Below are positions 6,359 to 15,005 of a DNA stretch of 20,849 nt, piece by piece; the first letter of the stretch is position 1; every line of letters starts with the position of its first letter. Under the pieces are notes generated by a model. That model did no database searches, was not told the DNA's origin, and was given only the letters and a program-made list of their open reading frames with translations. Where the stretch lies: the NCBI GenBank assembly GCA_028284565.1, contig JANQRM010000157.1, positions 1-20,849 of the forward strand, read 5' to 3'. The translations under genes were made by a program, and so were the position numbers. Source of the stretch: Anaerolineae bacterium. Its GTDB lineage: Bacteria; Chloroflexota; Anaerolineae; Aggregatilineales; Phototrophicaceae.

Positions 6359-7909
6359 ATGGTTGTAAACCCAAAAATAGAAGAACTCCGTGAAAAACGC
6401 GAAGCCAGTCATGCTGGTGGTGGCGAAAAACGGGTTCAAGCCCAACGTGACAAAGGGCGCAATACGGCTTATGAACGGTTGGACATTTTGCTTGATCCCG
6501 GTAGTTTCCGTGAGTTAGATGCGTTTGTACAACACCGTTCCACCAACTTTGGCTTACAGAGCAAACGCTTCCCCGGTGATAGTGTGGTGACAGGCTGGGG
6601 GACAATTGATGGACGCTTGGTGTATGTCTATTCGCAGGATTTTACTGTACTAGGTGGTAGTTTAAGTGAAGTTCATGCCGCGAAGATTATCAAAATCATG
6701 GAGATGGCACTCAAGGTCGGTGCGCCCTTAATTGGACTTAACGATAGTGGTGGCGCACGAATTCAAGAAGGCGTTGAGAGTCTGGCGGGGTATGCTGATA
6801 TTTTCCTGCGGAATACGATGGCAAGCGGAGTTATCCCGCAAATTAGTGTGATTATGGGACCCTGTGCGGGGGGGGCGGTCTATAGTCCGGCACTGACCGA
6901 TTACATCATCATGGTCAAAGAAACCAGCTATATGTTCATCACGGGACCCAATGTGGTGAAGCAGGTTCTAAATGAAGATGTCACCTTTGAAGGCTTAGGC
7001 GGTGCAAGTGTCCATGCAAGTAAAAGTGGTGTTTGTCATCTCGTCGCTGACAATGAGACAGAAGCTCTCCTGCTGGTACGAGAGTTGATGAGTTATCTTC
7101 CCCAGAACAATATGGAAGATGCCCCCTTTAGTGCCTCCACCGATGATCCACTTCGCGCTGATACAAGCCTCGACACCATTATACCAGACAATCCCAACAA
7201 ACCATATGACATAAAAGATGTAGTTGAAAAAATTGTCGATGATGGACATTTCTTTGAAGTCCATGAGGAATTCGCCGCCAATATTGTCGTGGGATTTGCG
7301 CGTTTGGGTGGCTATGCCGTTGGTATTGTCGCTAACCAACCGATGGTGCTAGCCGGAGTATTGGACATCAATGCAAGCGAGAAAGCGGCGCGTTTTATCC
7401 GCACCTGTGATGCCTTTAATATCCCCTTGATTACCTTTGTCGATGTCCCCGGCTACTTGCCCGGAACCGACCAAGAGCATAGCGGGATTATCCGTAGTGG
7501 GGCGAAGTTGCTCTATGCTTATTGTGAAGCCACTGTGCCTAAGCTCACTGTGACGACGCGAAAATCCTATGGTGGTGCGTATTGCGTGATGAGTAGCAAG
7601 CACATTCGGGGCGATTTAAATCTGGCGTGGCCCACAGCCGAGATTGCGGTAATGGGTCCTGAAGGCGCAGTGGAGATTATCTTCCGCAATGAACTGGCAG
7701 ATTCGGATAACCCAGCCGAGACCAAAGCGGAACTCGCCGCAGAATATCGAGAGAAGTTCGCGCATCCCTACATCGCCGCTGGACGTGGCTTTGTTGATGA
7801 TGTGATTGAACCGCGTGATACACGCGCAAGGCTCATCAACGCACTCCAAGTGTTCCAAAATAAACGTGATGAAAATCCGCCCAAGAAACATGGCAATATC
7901 CCACTTTAG
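6359..7909 (+). CDS. pccB: Propionyl-CoA carboxylase beta subunit (carboxyltransferase)
   Basis: A 516-residue biotin-dependent acyl-CoA carboxyltransferase of standard length. It moves CO2 from carboxybiotin to an acyl-CoA, giving (S)-methylmalonyl-CoA from propionyl-CoA. Two crotonase-fold halves are seen. The N-terminal half has the oxyanion motif [15 protein letters not shown] (167-181); the C-terminal half has [13 protein letters not shown] (361-373) and [12 protein letters not shown] (404-415). The substrate-selecting residue after GGAY, Asp422 in Streptomyces PccB and Ile in AccB, is Cys409 here, as I recall for mycobacterial AccD5, which uses propionyl-CoA. That supports propionyl-CoA, though some activity on acetyl-CoA cannot be excluded. 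AGGGAG lies 8 bases before the ATG, which follows the previous stop by one base. The biotin carboxylase gene follows after 25 bases. Confidence 0.92.
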   Translation: MVVNPKIEELREKREASHAGGGEKRVQAQRDKGRNTAYERLDILLDPGSFRELDAFVQHRSTNFGLQSKRFPGDSVVTGWGTIDGRLVYVYSQDFTVLGGSLSEVHAAKIIKIMEMALKVGAPLIGLNDSGGARIQEGVESLAGYADIFLRNTMASGVIPQISVIMGPCAGGAVYSPALTDYIIMVKETSYMFITGPNVVKQVLNEDVTFEGLGGASVHASKSGVCHLVADNETEALLLVRELMSYLPQNNMEDAPFSASTDDPLRADTSLDTIIPDNPNKPYDIKDVVEKIVDDGHFFEVHEEFAANIVVGFARLGGYAVGIVANQPMVLAGVLDINASEKAARFIRTCDAFNIPLITFVDVPGYLPGTDQEHSGIIRSGAKLLYAYCEATVPKLTVTTRKSYGGAYCVMSSKHIRGDLNLAWPTAEIAVMGPEGAVEIIFRNELADSDNPAETKAELAAEYREKFAHPYIAAGRGFVDDVIEPRDTRARLINALQVFQNKRDENPPKKHGNIPL

Positions 7910-7934
7910 GGATGCCCTCCACTGAAAGGACAGT

Positions 7935-9461
7935 ATGATGGCGGAACAACCGAAAAAAGTTCAAAAAATCCTCATCGCCAATCGCGGTGAAATCGCTGTA
8001 CGGGTGATTCGGGCTTGCCGTGAATTGGGAATTCCAAGCGTAGCAGTCTACTCGGATGCTGACCGAACCGCGTTGCATGTGCGTTATGCCGATGAAGCAG
8101 TCAATATTGGTGAACCACGCCCCTCACAAAGCTATCTCCGCAAAGACAGAATCATCGAAGCCGCGAAGAAAACGGGAGCCGATGGCATTCATCCGGGTTA
8201 TGGCTTCCTTGCAGAAAATGCTGACTTTGCTCAACAATGTGCCGATGAAAGCATAACATTTATCGGTCCATCACCACACGCGATTGCGACGATGGGAGAC
8301 AAAGAAGCCGCACGAAACACAGTCAAAGGATATGGCGTACCCCTTGTGCCGGGGACAGATGCTGGCTTGCCCGATGATGAATTACTCCATCATGCAGAAG
8401 AATTTGGCTTTCCAGTATTGATTAAAGCCGTCGCTGGCGGTGGTGGTAAAGGAATGCGCGCCGTTCATCGTGCAGAAGATTTTAATGAAGCTCTACACAC
8501 TGCCCGTCGGGAAGCCGAAAGTGCCTTTGGGAATGGGGATGTCTATCTGGAAAAATTGCTCGTCGGCGCACGGCATATCGAATTCCAAATCCTTTCAGAT
8601 ACACATGGCAATATTGTGCATCTGGGAGAACGCGAATGCTCTATTCAACGGCGACATCAAAAACTAGTCGAAGAGGCCCCAAGTGTCTTTGTCGATGACG
8701 AACTCCGACGAAACATGGGCGAGATGGCAATTGATGCTGCGCGGTCTGTCGATTATGTTAATGCAGGGACAATTGAATGCCTTGTCGATAAAGACAAGAA
8801 CTATTACTTCTTGGAGATGAATACCCGGCTGCAAGTGGAGCATCCAGTAACGGAAATCATCACGGGTGTGGATTTGGTCAAGGAGCAGATTCGGATTGCG
8901 AGGGGTCGGCGCATGGGTCCCACTCAAAGCGTGCTTCAACCTAAAGGCTGGGCGATGGAGTGTCGCATCAATGCCGAAGACCCCTATCACAACTTCATGC
9001 CCTCCGTTGGCTTGATTACCACATCTATCACACCGAAAGGTCCCGGTGTGCGAGTGGATAGCGGAGTTTATGCTGGCTATGAAATCACGCCTTACTATGA
9101 CAGTATGATTGCCAAGCTGATTACTTGGGGCGAAACTCGGTCTGAGGCGATGTTGAGGATGCGTCGAGCGTTGGCGGAATATACAATTATGGGTGTGAAG
9201 CATAACATCCCCTTCCACATCAACTTGTTCAGTAGTTTCAGCTTTATCGCTGGACAGTTCGATACCAACTTCGTCGAACAACGCTTTAGTATGAACACAT
9301 ATGAGGAAGATCCCACCGAAGCCGAACTGGAGACAGCTGCCATCGCCGCGACCTTGTACGCGCATCGTAACCGGCAGTTGGCATCACAAGTGGTCGCTCC
9401 TGCCAAACGGGATACCAGCAACTGGAAATGGGTCGGACGATGGGAGAGAATGCAACGATGA
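7935..9461 (+). CDS. Biotin carboxylase subunit of acyl-CoA carboxylase
   Basis: A 508-residue ATP-grasp enzyme that carboxylates biotin on the carrier protein with ATP and bicarbonate. Seen: KILIANRGEIAVRVIRACRE near the N-terminus (11-30), HPGYGFLAENADFA (86-99), the ATP-binding glycine loop GGGGKGMRAV (168-177), ECSIQRRHQKLVEEAP (234-249) and EMNTRLQVEHPVTE (294-307) with the catalytic Arg and Glu residues. The protein stops after the biotin-carboxylase C-terminal domain plus about 60 residues, so it lacks the biotinyl domain found in one-piece PccA. That part is encoded by the next gene, which overlaps by four bases (ATGA). AAAGGA precedes two consecutive ATG codons; either could be used. 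The subunit is probably dedicated to this carboxylase but could also serve acetyl-CoA carboxylase. Confidence 0.92.
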   Translation: MMAEQPKKVQKILIANRGEIAVRVIRACRELGIPSVAVYSDADRTALHVRYADEAVNIGEPRPSQSYLRKDRIIEAAKKTGADGIHPGYGFLAENADFAQQCADESITFIGPSPHAIATMGDKEAARNTVKGYGVPLVPGTDAGLPDDELLHHAEEFGFPVLIKAVAGGGGKGMRAVHRAEDFNEALHTARREAESAFGNGDVYLEKLLVGARHIEFQILSDTHGNIVHLGERECSIQRRHQKLVEEAPSVFVDDELRRNMGEMAIDAARSVDYVNAGTIECLVDKDKNYYFLEMNTRLQVEHPVTEIITGVDLVKEQIRIARGRRMGPTQSVLQPKGWAMECRINAEDPYHNFMPSVGLITTSITPKGPGVRVDSGVYAGYEITPYYDSMIAKLITWGETRSEAMLRMRRALAEYTIMGVKHNIPFHINLFSSFSFIAGQFDTNFVEQRFSMNTYEEDPTEAELETAAIAATLYAHRNRQLASQVVAPAKRDTSNWKWVGRWERMQR

Positions 9462-9961
9462 AATATGTGACGATAATCAACAATCAACAATTTGAGATTG
9501 AAATCGAAAAAGACGGCTCATTACTCGTGAATGGTGAGCCGCACTCAATTGACTTCTTACAACTGGGCGGACTCAACTCCTCGCTGTACTCAGTGATTAC
9601 GGATACCCAATCATTGGAAATCGTTATCGAAGAAGAAGGCAACCTCATTGATGTCCTGATGCTCGGACGGTTATATGAGGCGCAGGTACTCGATGAACGT
9701 GCCATGTTGATGGCAACCCGTAAAGGTGGACTTGGTGTCGATTCGGGCGAAGTGCCGTCACCCATGCCGGGGCTGATTGTCAAAGTGAATGTCGAAGTCG
9801 GACAAAGCGTCACACAAGGCGAAACCGTCGTTATCCTTGAATCCATGAAGATGCAGAACGAACTGAAAGCTCCACGCGAGGGCGTTGTGCAAGCGATTCA
9901 TGTCAGCGATGGGCAAACGGTTGAAAAGAATACGCTACTCATTGTCATTGGCGATGAATAA
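9458..9961 (+). CDS. Biotin carboxyl carrier protein of the acyl-CoA carboxylase
   Basis: A 167-residue carrier. Residues about 95-165 are a biotinyl/lipoyl barrel with VPSPMPGLIVKV (99-110) and ESMKMQNEL (128-136); Lys131 is the biotinylation site. Residues 1-90 are beta-rich and resemble the linker region before the biotinyl domain of PccA (BT domain), which docks on the carboxyltransferase. Together with the preceding biotin carboxylase, this adds up to the length of a one-piece PccA, so the pair looks like a split alpha subunit. I chose the ATG at 9458 because it makes an ATGA overlap with the upstream stop; ATGs at 9428 and 9440 in frame would extend it into the upstream gene by 10 or 6 residues. 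Last gene of the operon by position. Confidence 0.9.
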   Translation: MKYVTIINNQQFEIEIEKDGSLLVNGEPHSIDFLQLGGLNSSLYSVITDTQSLEIVIEEEGNLIDVLMLGRLYEAQVLDERAMLMATRKGGLGVDSGEVPSPMPGLIVKVNVEVGQSVTQGETVVILESMKMQNELKAPREGVVQAIHVSDGQTVEKNTLLIVIGDE

Positions 9962-9968
9962 ACAAATG

Positions 9969-9996
9969 TTGGGGGATAGTCGGTGTTGTCCCCCAG
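9969..9996 (+). terminator. GC-rich hairpin after the carboxylase operon
   Basis: TGGGGGA (9970-9976) and TCCCCCA (9989-9995) form a perfect 7-bp stem with a 12-base loop, eight bases after the biotin-carrier stop. The bases that follow are C-rich and not a U-tract, so it may be a 3'-end stabilising hairpin or a weak terminator. Confidence 0.4.
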
Positions 9997-10063
9997 CTTC
10001 CCCTACCCAACTCCCCTAGAATCCTCTAAAGTATCCGCCCGATAATGGACAATTCTTGTATCT

Positions 10064-11416
10064 ATGGTTACGCAGTCGCGAATTCGTCAACAGTATCTAT
10101 GGGATGCCCTCTGGCTTGCCCTATTGAGTATCTATATTCTGGGAGGGGTGAATTCGATTCCCCTGCATGGTGATGAATCCACGCTGATATACATGGGGAG
10201 GGATTATTACTTCCAGTTGATTCAACAAGACTTCAGCCTTGTCACCTATCGTGAAGACCCTATTAGTGCAACCGATCAGCATCTGCGCCTACTAAATGGC
10301 ACGATTCCAAAGTATCTTTATGGATTTACTGCCTATCACAGTGGCTACGAACTCAATGACATCAATGAGCAATGGGAATGGGGCGCAGATTGGAATTACA
10401 ATCTGGAGACAGGGCGAATCCCAAATGCTGACTTGTTGTCTCGCACACGCTTTGTATCTGCTATCCAACTTGCCTTGAGTCTGATTGTCCTTTTCGTCAT
10501 TGGGTATCAATTGGGTGATCGTCCAGTTGCCTATGTGAGTTCGTTCTACTATGCGCTGAATCCGGCTGTGTTAATCAATGGTCGGCGAGCGATGATGGAA
10601 AGTACGATGTTACTGACAGGCTTGCTTGTGGTGCTGGCAGGACTATGGCTCTTACAGCATCGAACATGGTGGCTGTATCTGTTATTGGGATTTGTTGGAG
10701 GACTAGCACTCTCTTCAAAGCATACAAATGCCTTTATATTGGTTCCGATTTTTGCTGTGTGTGCCTTATATTCACTGTTCACAGATTGGAAAGCAAAATC
10801 GCCTTCTAATCAACTACGACATATCGTGAGTGTGATTGGCGCAGGGATTCTTATGCTGATGATATTTTATGTGCTGAATCCGGCGTGGTGGGGAGACCCA
10901 ATTGCACGGGTACAAGAGGTTTTGGCTCTACGTACTGATTTACTCAATGGACAAGTCGAAACGTTTGGTGGCTATACAACGTTCACAGACCGATTAAATG
11001 GTTTTGTTGAGCAGGTGTTGATTGTGCATCCAAAATATTATGAAGTTAGCAATTGGGCTGACTATATCGGCGAGGCAATTCTCACTTATGAAAGCAGTCT
11101 ATGGCGTGGTGTCAGCATTGGCGGGTCAGCTGTCGGTGCGATTGTCGTTCTAATAATAATACTTTTGGGCATTTGGCAACTGTTTCGTGCCTTAACTCCT
11201 CGCTCTGGGTCTCACTGGTTGATTGGCATTTGGGGTGCGTTTATTGTCATCACCGTGGCATTGATTACACCGATTAACTGGCAACGTTATTATCTGCCTG
11301 TGTATCCCGTGATAGCCTTGCTTTTGGGCTTGGGTGTCGCACAGATTTGGGATTGGTTACACAAAAAACGAACTGTGATGCAAGAATCTGTGTCTATATC
11401 TACATTGGAATCATAA
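10064..11416 (+). CDS. GT-C membrane glycosyltransferase (family 39/PMT-like)
   Basis: A 450-residue multi-pass protein. Enzymes of this fold transfer sugars from polyprenyl-phosphate donors on the outer face of the membrane. The first helix (about 13-31) is followed by PLHGDES with the paired acidic residues D37-E38, the usual catalytic position in GT39/ArnT-like proteins, then a long external loop to about residue 125. About eight more helices follow, with RRAMMESTML and ALSSKHTNA, matching motifs common in PMT-family proteins. The start ATG has no strong ribosome binding site. The next gene begins 14 bases after the stop and encodes a second protein of this fold, so the two probably act in one glycan or glycoprotein pathway. 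Donor and acceptor cannot be read from sequence. Confidence 0.75.
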   Translation: MVTQSRIRQQYLWDALWLALLSIYILGGVNSIPLHGDESTLIYMGRDYYFQLIQQDFSLVTYREDPISATDQHLRLLNGTIPKYLYGFTAYHSGYELNDINEQWEWGADWNYNLETGRIPNADLLSRTRFVSAIQLALSLIVLFVIGYQLGDRPVAYVSSFYYALNPAVLINGRRAMMESTMLLTGLLVVLAGLWLLQHRTWWLYLLLGFVGGLALSSKHTNAFILVPIFAVCALYSLFTDWKAKSPSNQLRHIVSVIGAGILMLMIFYVLNPAWWGDPIARVQEVLALRTDLLNGQVETFGGYTTFTDRLNGFVEQVLIVHPKYYEVSNWADYIGEAILTYESSLWRGVSIGGSAVGAIVVLIIILLGIWQLFRALTPRSGSHWLIGIWGAFIVITVALITPINWQRYYLPVYPVIALLLGLGVAQIWDWLHKKRTVMQESVSISTLES

Positions 11417-11430
11417 GTCGCGTATTATAG

Positions 11431-13938
11431 ATGGACTCACTCTACTGGTTAATGGAATCATTGGCAGGTATCCCGCTTGCCCTCTGGGTATATCTTGGGG
11501 TGGGTATCCCATGGACATTGGCGATACTCCCGCGACAAGAGTGGGGACATCGTGCGTTAGTTGGAGCAACGACTTTTGCTGTCGGTCCAGCATGGTTGAC
11601 CCTATGGATGTTCGTCTTAGGGACACTAGCGTCGGCACAAAATCAGCCACTTCTCCGCTTTGATTTAAATTTTATCGGCACACTCATCATCGCAATAATC
11701 GGCATGGGGTTGGCGTGGCGCAAATCCAAAATCTCCTCAGAAAAACAGACACGTATCCCCTTCGCATTTGACGAAAAGCTGATTCTCGTCCTCATTGTTA
11801 TCGCTGTGATACTGCGCTGGGTGGTCACTGCCTTCTGGACATTTACCGCGTACGATGCTTTATGGGTCTATGGTTTTGAGGGACGCTTGTATTTTTTGAC
11901 GAATAGTATCCCGCAAGACATCGCCTACTATCCCCAATTTGTGCCACTGCAATACACCTTTCTCCAATTGGCATATGGCAGTATCAATGACCATGTGGCG
12001 CGAATGGTCATCCCCATGATGCATATCGGGAGTATCTTGGCAAGTTATAGTCTGGGTGCGCGTCTGTTTAGTCGGCGTGTGGGCTTGATATTAGCTGGCA
12101 TTTGGGCATTGCATCCTCACACTGGACAATGGGCATTCATCGGGGACTTAGAAATCCCGATGGCATTTTTGTTTACCCTCTCCGCCACTTTCTTCTTGAT
12201 GGCGTGGACAGAATCACAACCCCGACCCCGTCGACACTATGCCCTGTTTGCTGGCGTAATGTTCGGCATCACCATGTGGACGAAACCAACGGCAGGGGCA
12301 TTTATTTGGGGTGTGCTGGTGCTGGTTGTCGTCGCGTTATGCGCTGTCCGTTTTCGTTGGCGCGCTTGGCTACCTCGCTTTGAAGTCGCTTTCCTGACTG
12401 GGATAGCTTGCATCCCACTAGGCGCGCTCTGGTATATTCGTAACCTGCTCCTTGGACACCCGATTATCGAACTACCACCCAGTGTCTGGCTTGACCAAGC
12501 GAGACGCAGTGGCGACCATTTCAATTGGTTCATCTTGGCAAGTGTGACCCTCTTCATTTACCTGTGGTCGAGGCGAATACGTTTAGCCTTTCGTATCCAA
12601 CTATTGTTAGGGATTGCCTTGCTGACCATTGGGAGTGCCTTGAGCAATCCTCTGCTCTTCCCGGCGCGCTTTGACCCACCATCAAGTCGGATAGAGGGCG
12701 TGGAATGGCTTTTCATTATAGTGGGTTTTGTGCTAATTATCTGGTCAATCCTCCAAGTCTATCGTCAAGAACAAGCCTTTCAGCCCACACTATCGAAAGT
12801 CGCTTGGGCATTGTTACTGGCACTGCCTTATTTTTTCACCTATTTCTACTCGTATAGTTATCATTATCGGCTCTCGTTTGCAATTGTTCCCTTGCTCATT
12901 TTGCCGAGCGCTGTCTTTCTAGCGCAGTGGCTCACAGTTGAGCGATATCAATCATGGCAACGCCCTTTTAAGTTTGTGTACATCGTCGGCTTGCTGATTG
13001 TCTTCCTACCCGGCACAGTGGCGACACTCTTTGATTTCCAATGGCGCACGGGCTGGTTGTGGTCAAATGAATTCCCGAATGAGCGCAGTAAATACCTTGC
13101 CTATAATCCCAGCTTGATGCTGGTGGTGGATGCCTTGCGTGAATATGAAGCGGAGAGGCATGACTTGCATATCATCGCGCCGGGAGAGCAACGCCTGCGC
13201 TTCTTCTTCCCGACTGCCACCATCATCGACAATACACTGCCCACGCAACTGGCTGAACTGAGTGAGGCGACCCACTATATCTATGGTACACAAGCCGAGT
13301 GGCGATATGCGGATGCGAATATCTTGCCATCAGAGAACCAAATCGTCTCCGCCTTGGGGCGAGCAGACCTCTTGTTTGAGCGTATCTACCATGACCAAGC
13401 CACCTTCCGTTATGAGCTGTATCAAGTAGATGTCGAAAAGCGGATGCGCGAACCAGATGAAACCCCCATCACCCACTTTGTTGAAGACGAGATTGTCTTT
13501 GGGGCTTCGATTCGCTTTGTGGGTGAGAATATCCACAACACAATGATTTTAGAGACACAACGGGTTCTCCTCGAATTTCTATGGGAGGTCATCGCGCCAA
13601 CGAATGAGGAATATGGCGTGTTTATTCATCTTATCGATTCAGATGGTGTGGTCTTTTGGGAATGGGATGCGCCTATCTATGAGGGACGACATGGACATTA
13701 TCGCTCGACCTTATGGGAAGCTGGAGAACTCATTCTTGACAGACGCTTTCTTCAAATCACAGATGCTGAACAAGTCCCGAATGGGCGAGCCTATCGTATT
13801 GAGTTTGGCTTCTACCATCTGGAAACGGGAGAACGATTGCCCGTGACCGTTAACGATGAGACAGCTGGCGATAGTATCCAACTCGAACCGAATTTCACCT
13901 ATTTCAGTCCGCGCGACGAGTCAACGCAAGACGAGTAG
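11431..13938 (+). CDS. Large GT-C-like membrane glycosyltransferase with C-terminal beta-sandwich domain
   Basis: An 835-residue protein. The first 550 residues contain about 14 membrane helices. After the fourth there is an external loop with AYDALWVYGFEGR (140-152), where D142 is the likely catalytic acid of the GT-C fold, and later TKPTAGAF resembles the conserved loop of PMT-like proteins. From about residue 690 a soluble beta-rich domain follows, with the pattern VLLEFLWEVIAPTNEEYGVF, FIHLIDSDG, WEAGELILDRRF and GFYHLETGERLPV. I know this pattern from the ends of many Chloroflexota membrane glycosyltransferases, but it has no function I can name. It is probably outside the membrane. The protein is likely to act with the GT-C protein upstream. 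Its last 18 bases overlap the 3' end of the CHAD gene on the other strand. Confidence 0.72.
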   Translation: MDSLYWLMESLAGIPLALWVYLGVGIPWTLAILPRQEWGHRALVGATTFAVGPAWLTLWMFVLGTLASAQNQPLLRFDLNFIGTLIIAIIGMGLAWRKSKISSEKQTRIPFAFDEKLILVLIVIAVILRWVVTAFWTFTAYDALWVYGFEGRLYFLTNSIPQDIAYYPQFVPLQYTFLQLAYGSINDHVARMVIPMMHIGSILASYSLGARLFSRRVGLILAGIWALHPHTGQWAFIGDLEIPMAFLFTLSATFFLMAWTESQPRPRRHYALFAGVMFGITMWTKPTAGAFIWGVLVLVVVALCAVRFRWRAWLPRFEVAFLTGIACIPLGALWYIRNLLLGHPIIELPPSVWLDQARRSGDHFNWFILASVTLFIYLWSRRIRLAFRIQLLLGIALLTIGSALSNPLLFPARFDPPSSRIEGVEWLFIIVGFVLIIWSILQVYRQEQAFQPTLSKVAWALLLALPYFFTYFYSYSYHYRLSFAIVPLLILPSAVFLAQWLTVERYQSWQRPFKFVYIVGLLIVFLPGTVATLFDFQWRTGWLWSNEFPNERSKYLAYNPSLMLVVDALREYEAERHDLHIIAPGEQRLRFFFPTATIIDNTLPTQLAELSEATHYIYGTQAEWRYADANILPSENQIVSALGRADLLFERIYHDQATFRYELYQVDVEKRMREPDETPITHFVEDEIVFGASIRFVGENIHNTMILETQRVLLEFLWEVIAPTNEEYGVFIHLIDSDGVVFWEWDAPIYEGRHGHYRSTLWEAGELILDRRFLQITDAEQVPNGRAYRIEFGFYHLETGERLPVTVNDETAGDSIQLEPNFTYFSPRDESTQDE

Positions 13939-14868
13939 CGCATCCGAGAATTTGCGGAGCATGGTTCGACTGTAGAAGGTGTTCCATTGCCCGGAGAAGG
14001 TCTCCATCCCTGTGTTTTCTTCTTCTCGTAGGGATTTGCGATAGGCTTTGACTATAGCTTTCTCATCCGCGTCTAGCTTCTTCAAGGATTTCAGCAATCG
14101 GGTTCCAACCGATATATCATTGAGGCGCCCTAAATTATCTTGCATCACTTTGAGATGTTCGATGAAGTCATTGGCTGACGTGCCGAGTACAGGTTGGAAA
14201 AAGGTCACTGCATAACGCAAGCGTTTGACATCGACTCGCAGGCGATGGAATAGCTCAACAGGCGCGCCCTCCAGCAAGCCATCGTAACGTCGCACTTGAG
14301 CAAGGCGTTCATGGAGTAACATAGGAACGATATGCCGAACCTGAAGTGTACTTGGTGATAGGTTGTTTCCGTCAGTATCAGACAAGAACGCTGTAAATTG
14401 CTTGACGAATTTGCGATACGATTTGGAGTTCTGTGTTTTTTGCCAGCGCGACAAGGCTTTTGCCCGTTGTTGCTGAAAGCGGTTCATTACCAATTGAAGT
14501 GCCTCCTTTTTCTTGGTGGCACGTAATGAGCGATGATAGCGATCTACATCGGCAATGAGTACATCTAAGTCACGGATTTGTCCGAGTGTCTGTGCGAAGC
14601 CCCGGAGTTGGTTGCGGTAGTTCCGCCCCACTTTGCCATAATTCGATCCTAAGAGACGTAATACACTTCGCATTTGGCGAATGGAAACACGCATATCATG
14701 TACCACTTCGGGGTCTTCCTCAATTTGTCCATTGTTATTGGCTTGGAGCATTTGTGAGAATGCTTGAGACAGAATTTTTTTGCCCGCCAGATCGATGCTA
14801 TCGGTCAATTGGATAGGATTATCTGCCAACGCTGATATGTCTATCAGCGTTGTATTTTCGACTGACAT
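13921..14868 (-). CDS. CHAD-domain protein (polyphosphate-binding helical domain)
   Basis: A 315-residue protein that is almost wholly CHAD domain, two pseudo-symmetric helical bundles that present conserved His, Arg and Lys residues. Seen: VHDMRVSIRQMRSVLRLL (56-73) with H57, R60, R64 and R67; LGQIRDLDVL (95-104); then the second-half counterpart with H208, R211, K215 and R218 (LRVDVKRLRYAVTFF) and LGRLNDI (246-252). CHAD proteins are known to bind polyphosphate and often sit on polyphosphate granules. There is no CYTH triphosphatase domain in this protein or next to it. AGAGGAAG lies 5 bases before the ATG. A strong hairpin lies just inside the gene (14827-14852). The neighbours are membrane proteins with no evident link to polyphosphate. 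Confidence 0.88.
   Translation of the reverse strand: MSVENTTLIDISALADNPIQLTDSIDLAGKKILSQAFSQMLQANNNGQIEEDPEVVHDMRVSIRQMRSVLRLLGSNYGKVGRNYRNQLRGFAQTLGQIRDLDVLIADVDRYHRSLRATKKKEALQLVMNRFQQQRAKALSRWQKTQNSKSYRKFVKQFTAFLSDTDGNNLSPSTLQVRHIVPMLLHERLAQVRRYDGLLEGAPVELFHRLRVDVKRLRYAVTFFQPVLGTSANDFIEHLKVMQDNLGRLNDISVGTRLLKSLKKLDADEKAIVKAYRKSLREEENTGMETFSGQWNTFYSRTMLRKFSDALLVLR
14827..14852 (-). promoter_or_regulatory. Perfect 11-bp hairpin at codons 6-14 of the CHAD gene
   Basis: CAACGCTGATA (14827-14837) and TATCAGCGTTG (14842-14852) pair without mismatch around the loop TGTC. It begins 16 bases after the start codon. Structure at this distance can influence ribosome loading, and it could also be a DNA-binding palindrome. 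The pairing is seen; the function is inferred. Confidence 0.45.
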
Positions 14869-14918
14869 GGTCTTCCTCTGAGGCAGTTTAAGATTGAGTT
14901 AAGTTACAAAACAAAGGC

Positions 14919-14948
14919 ATAATACAACAAGACTGACGGAGATTCCAA
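14919..14948 (-). promoter_or_regulatory. Promoter of the CHAD gene
   Basis: On the minus strand TTGGAA (14948-14943), an 18-base spacer and TATTAT (14924-14919) match a housekeeping sigma promoter at 4 and 5 of 6 positions. The leader to the ATG at 14868 would be about 45 bases. The surrounding 14869-15005 stretch is A+T-rich. Confidence 0.45.
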
Positions 14949-15005
14949 CGAATCAAGCATAATTTAATTTGTAATAGAACGAGTAATATAATAAATAGAT
15001 AATCG

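Noticed and set aside
8664..9365. Minus-strand ORF of 233 residues
   Set aside because: Wholly antisense to the conserved biotin carboxylase; the product shows no family motifs and has the composition of a shadow frame.
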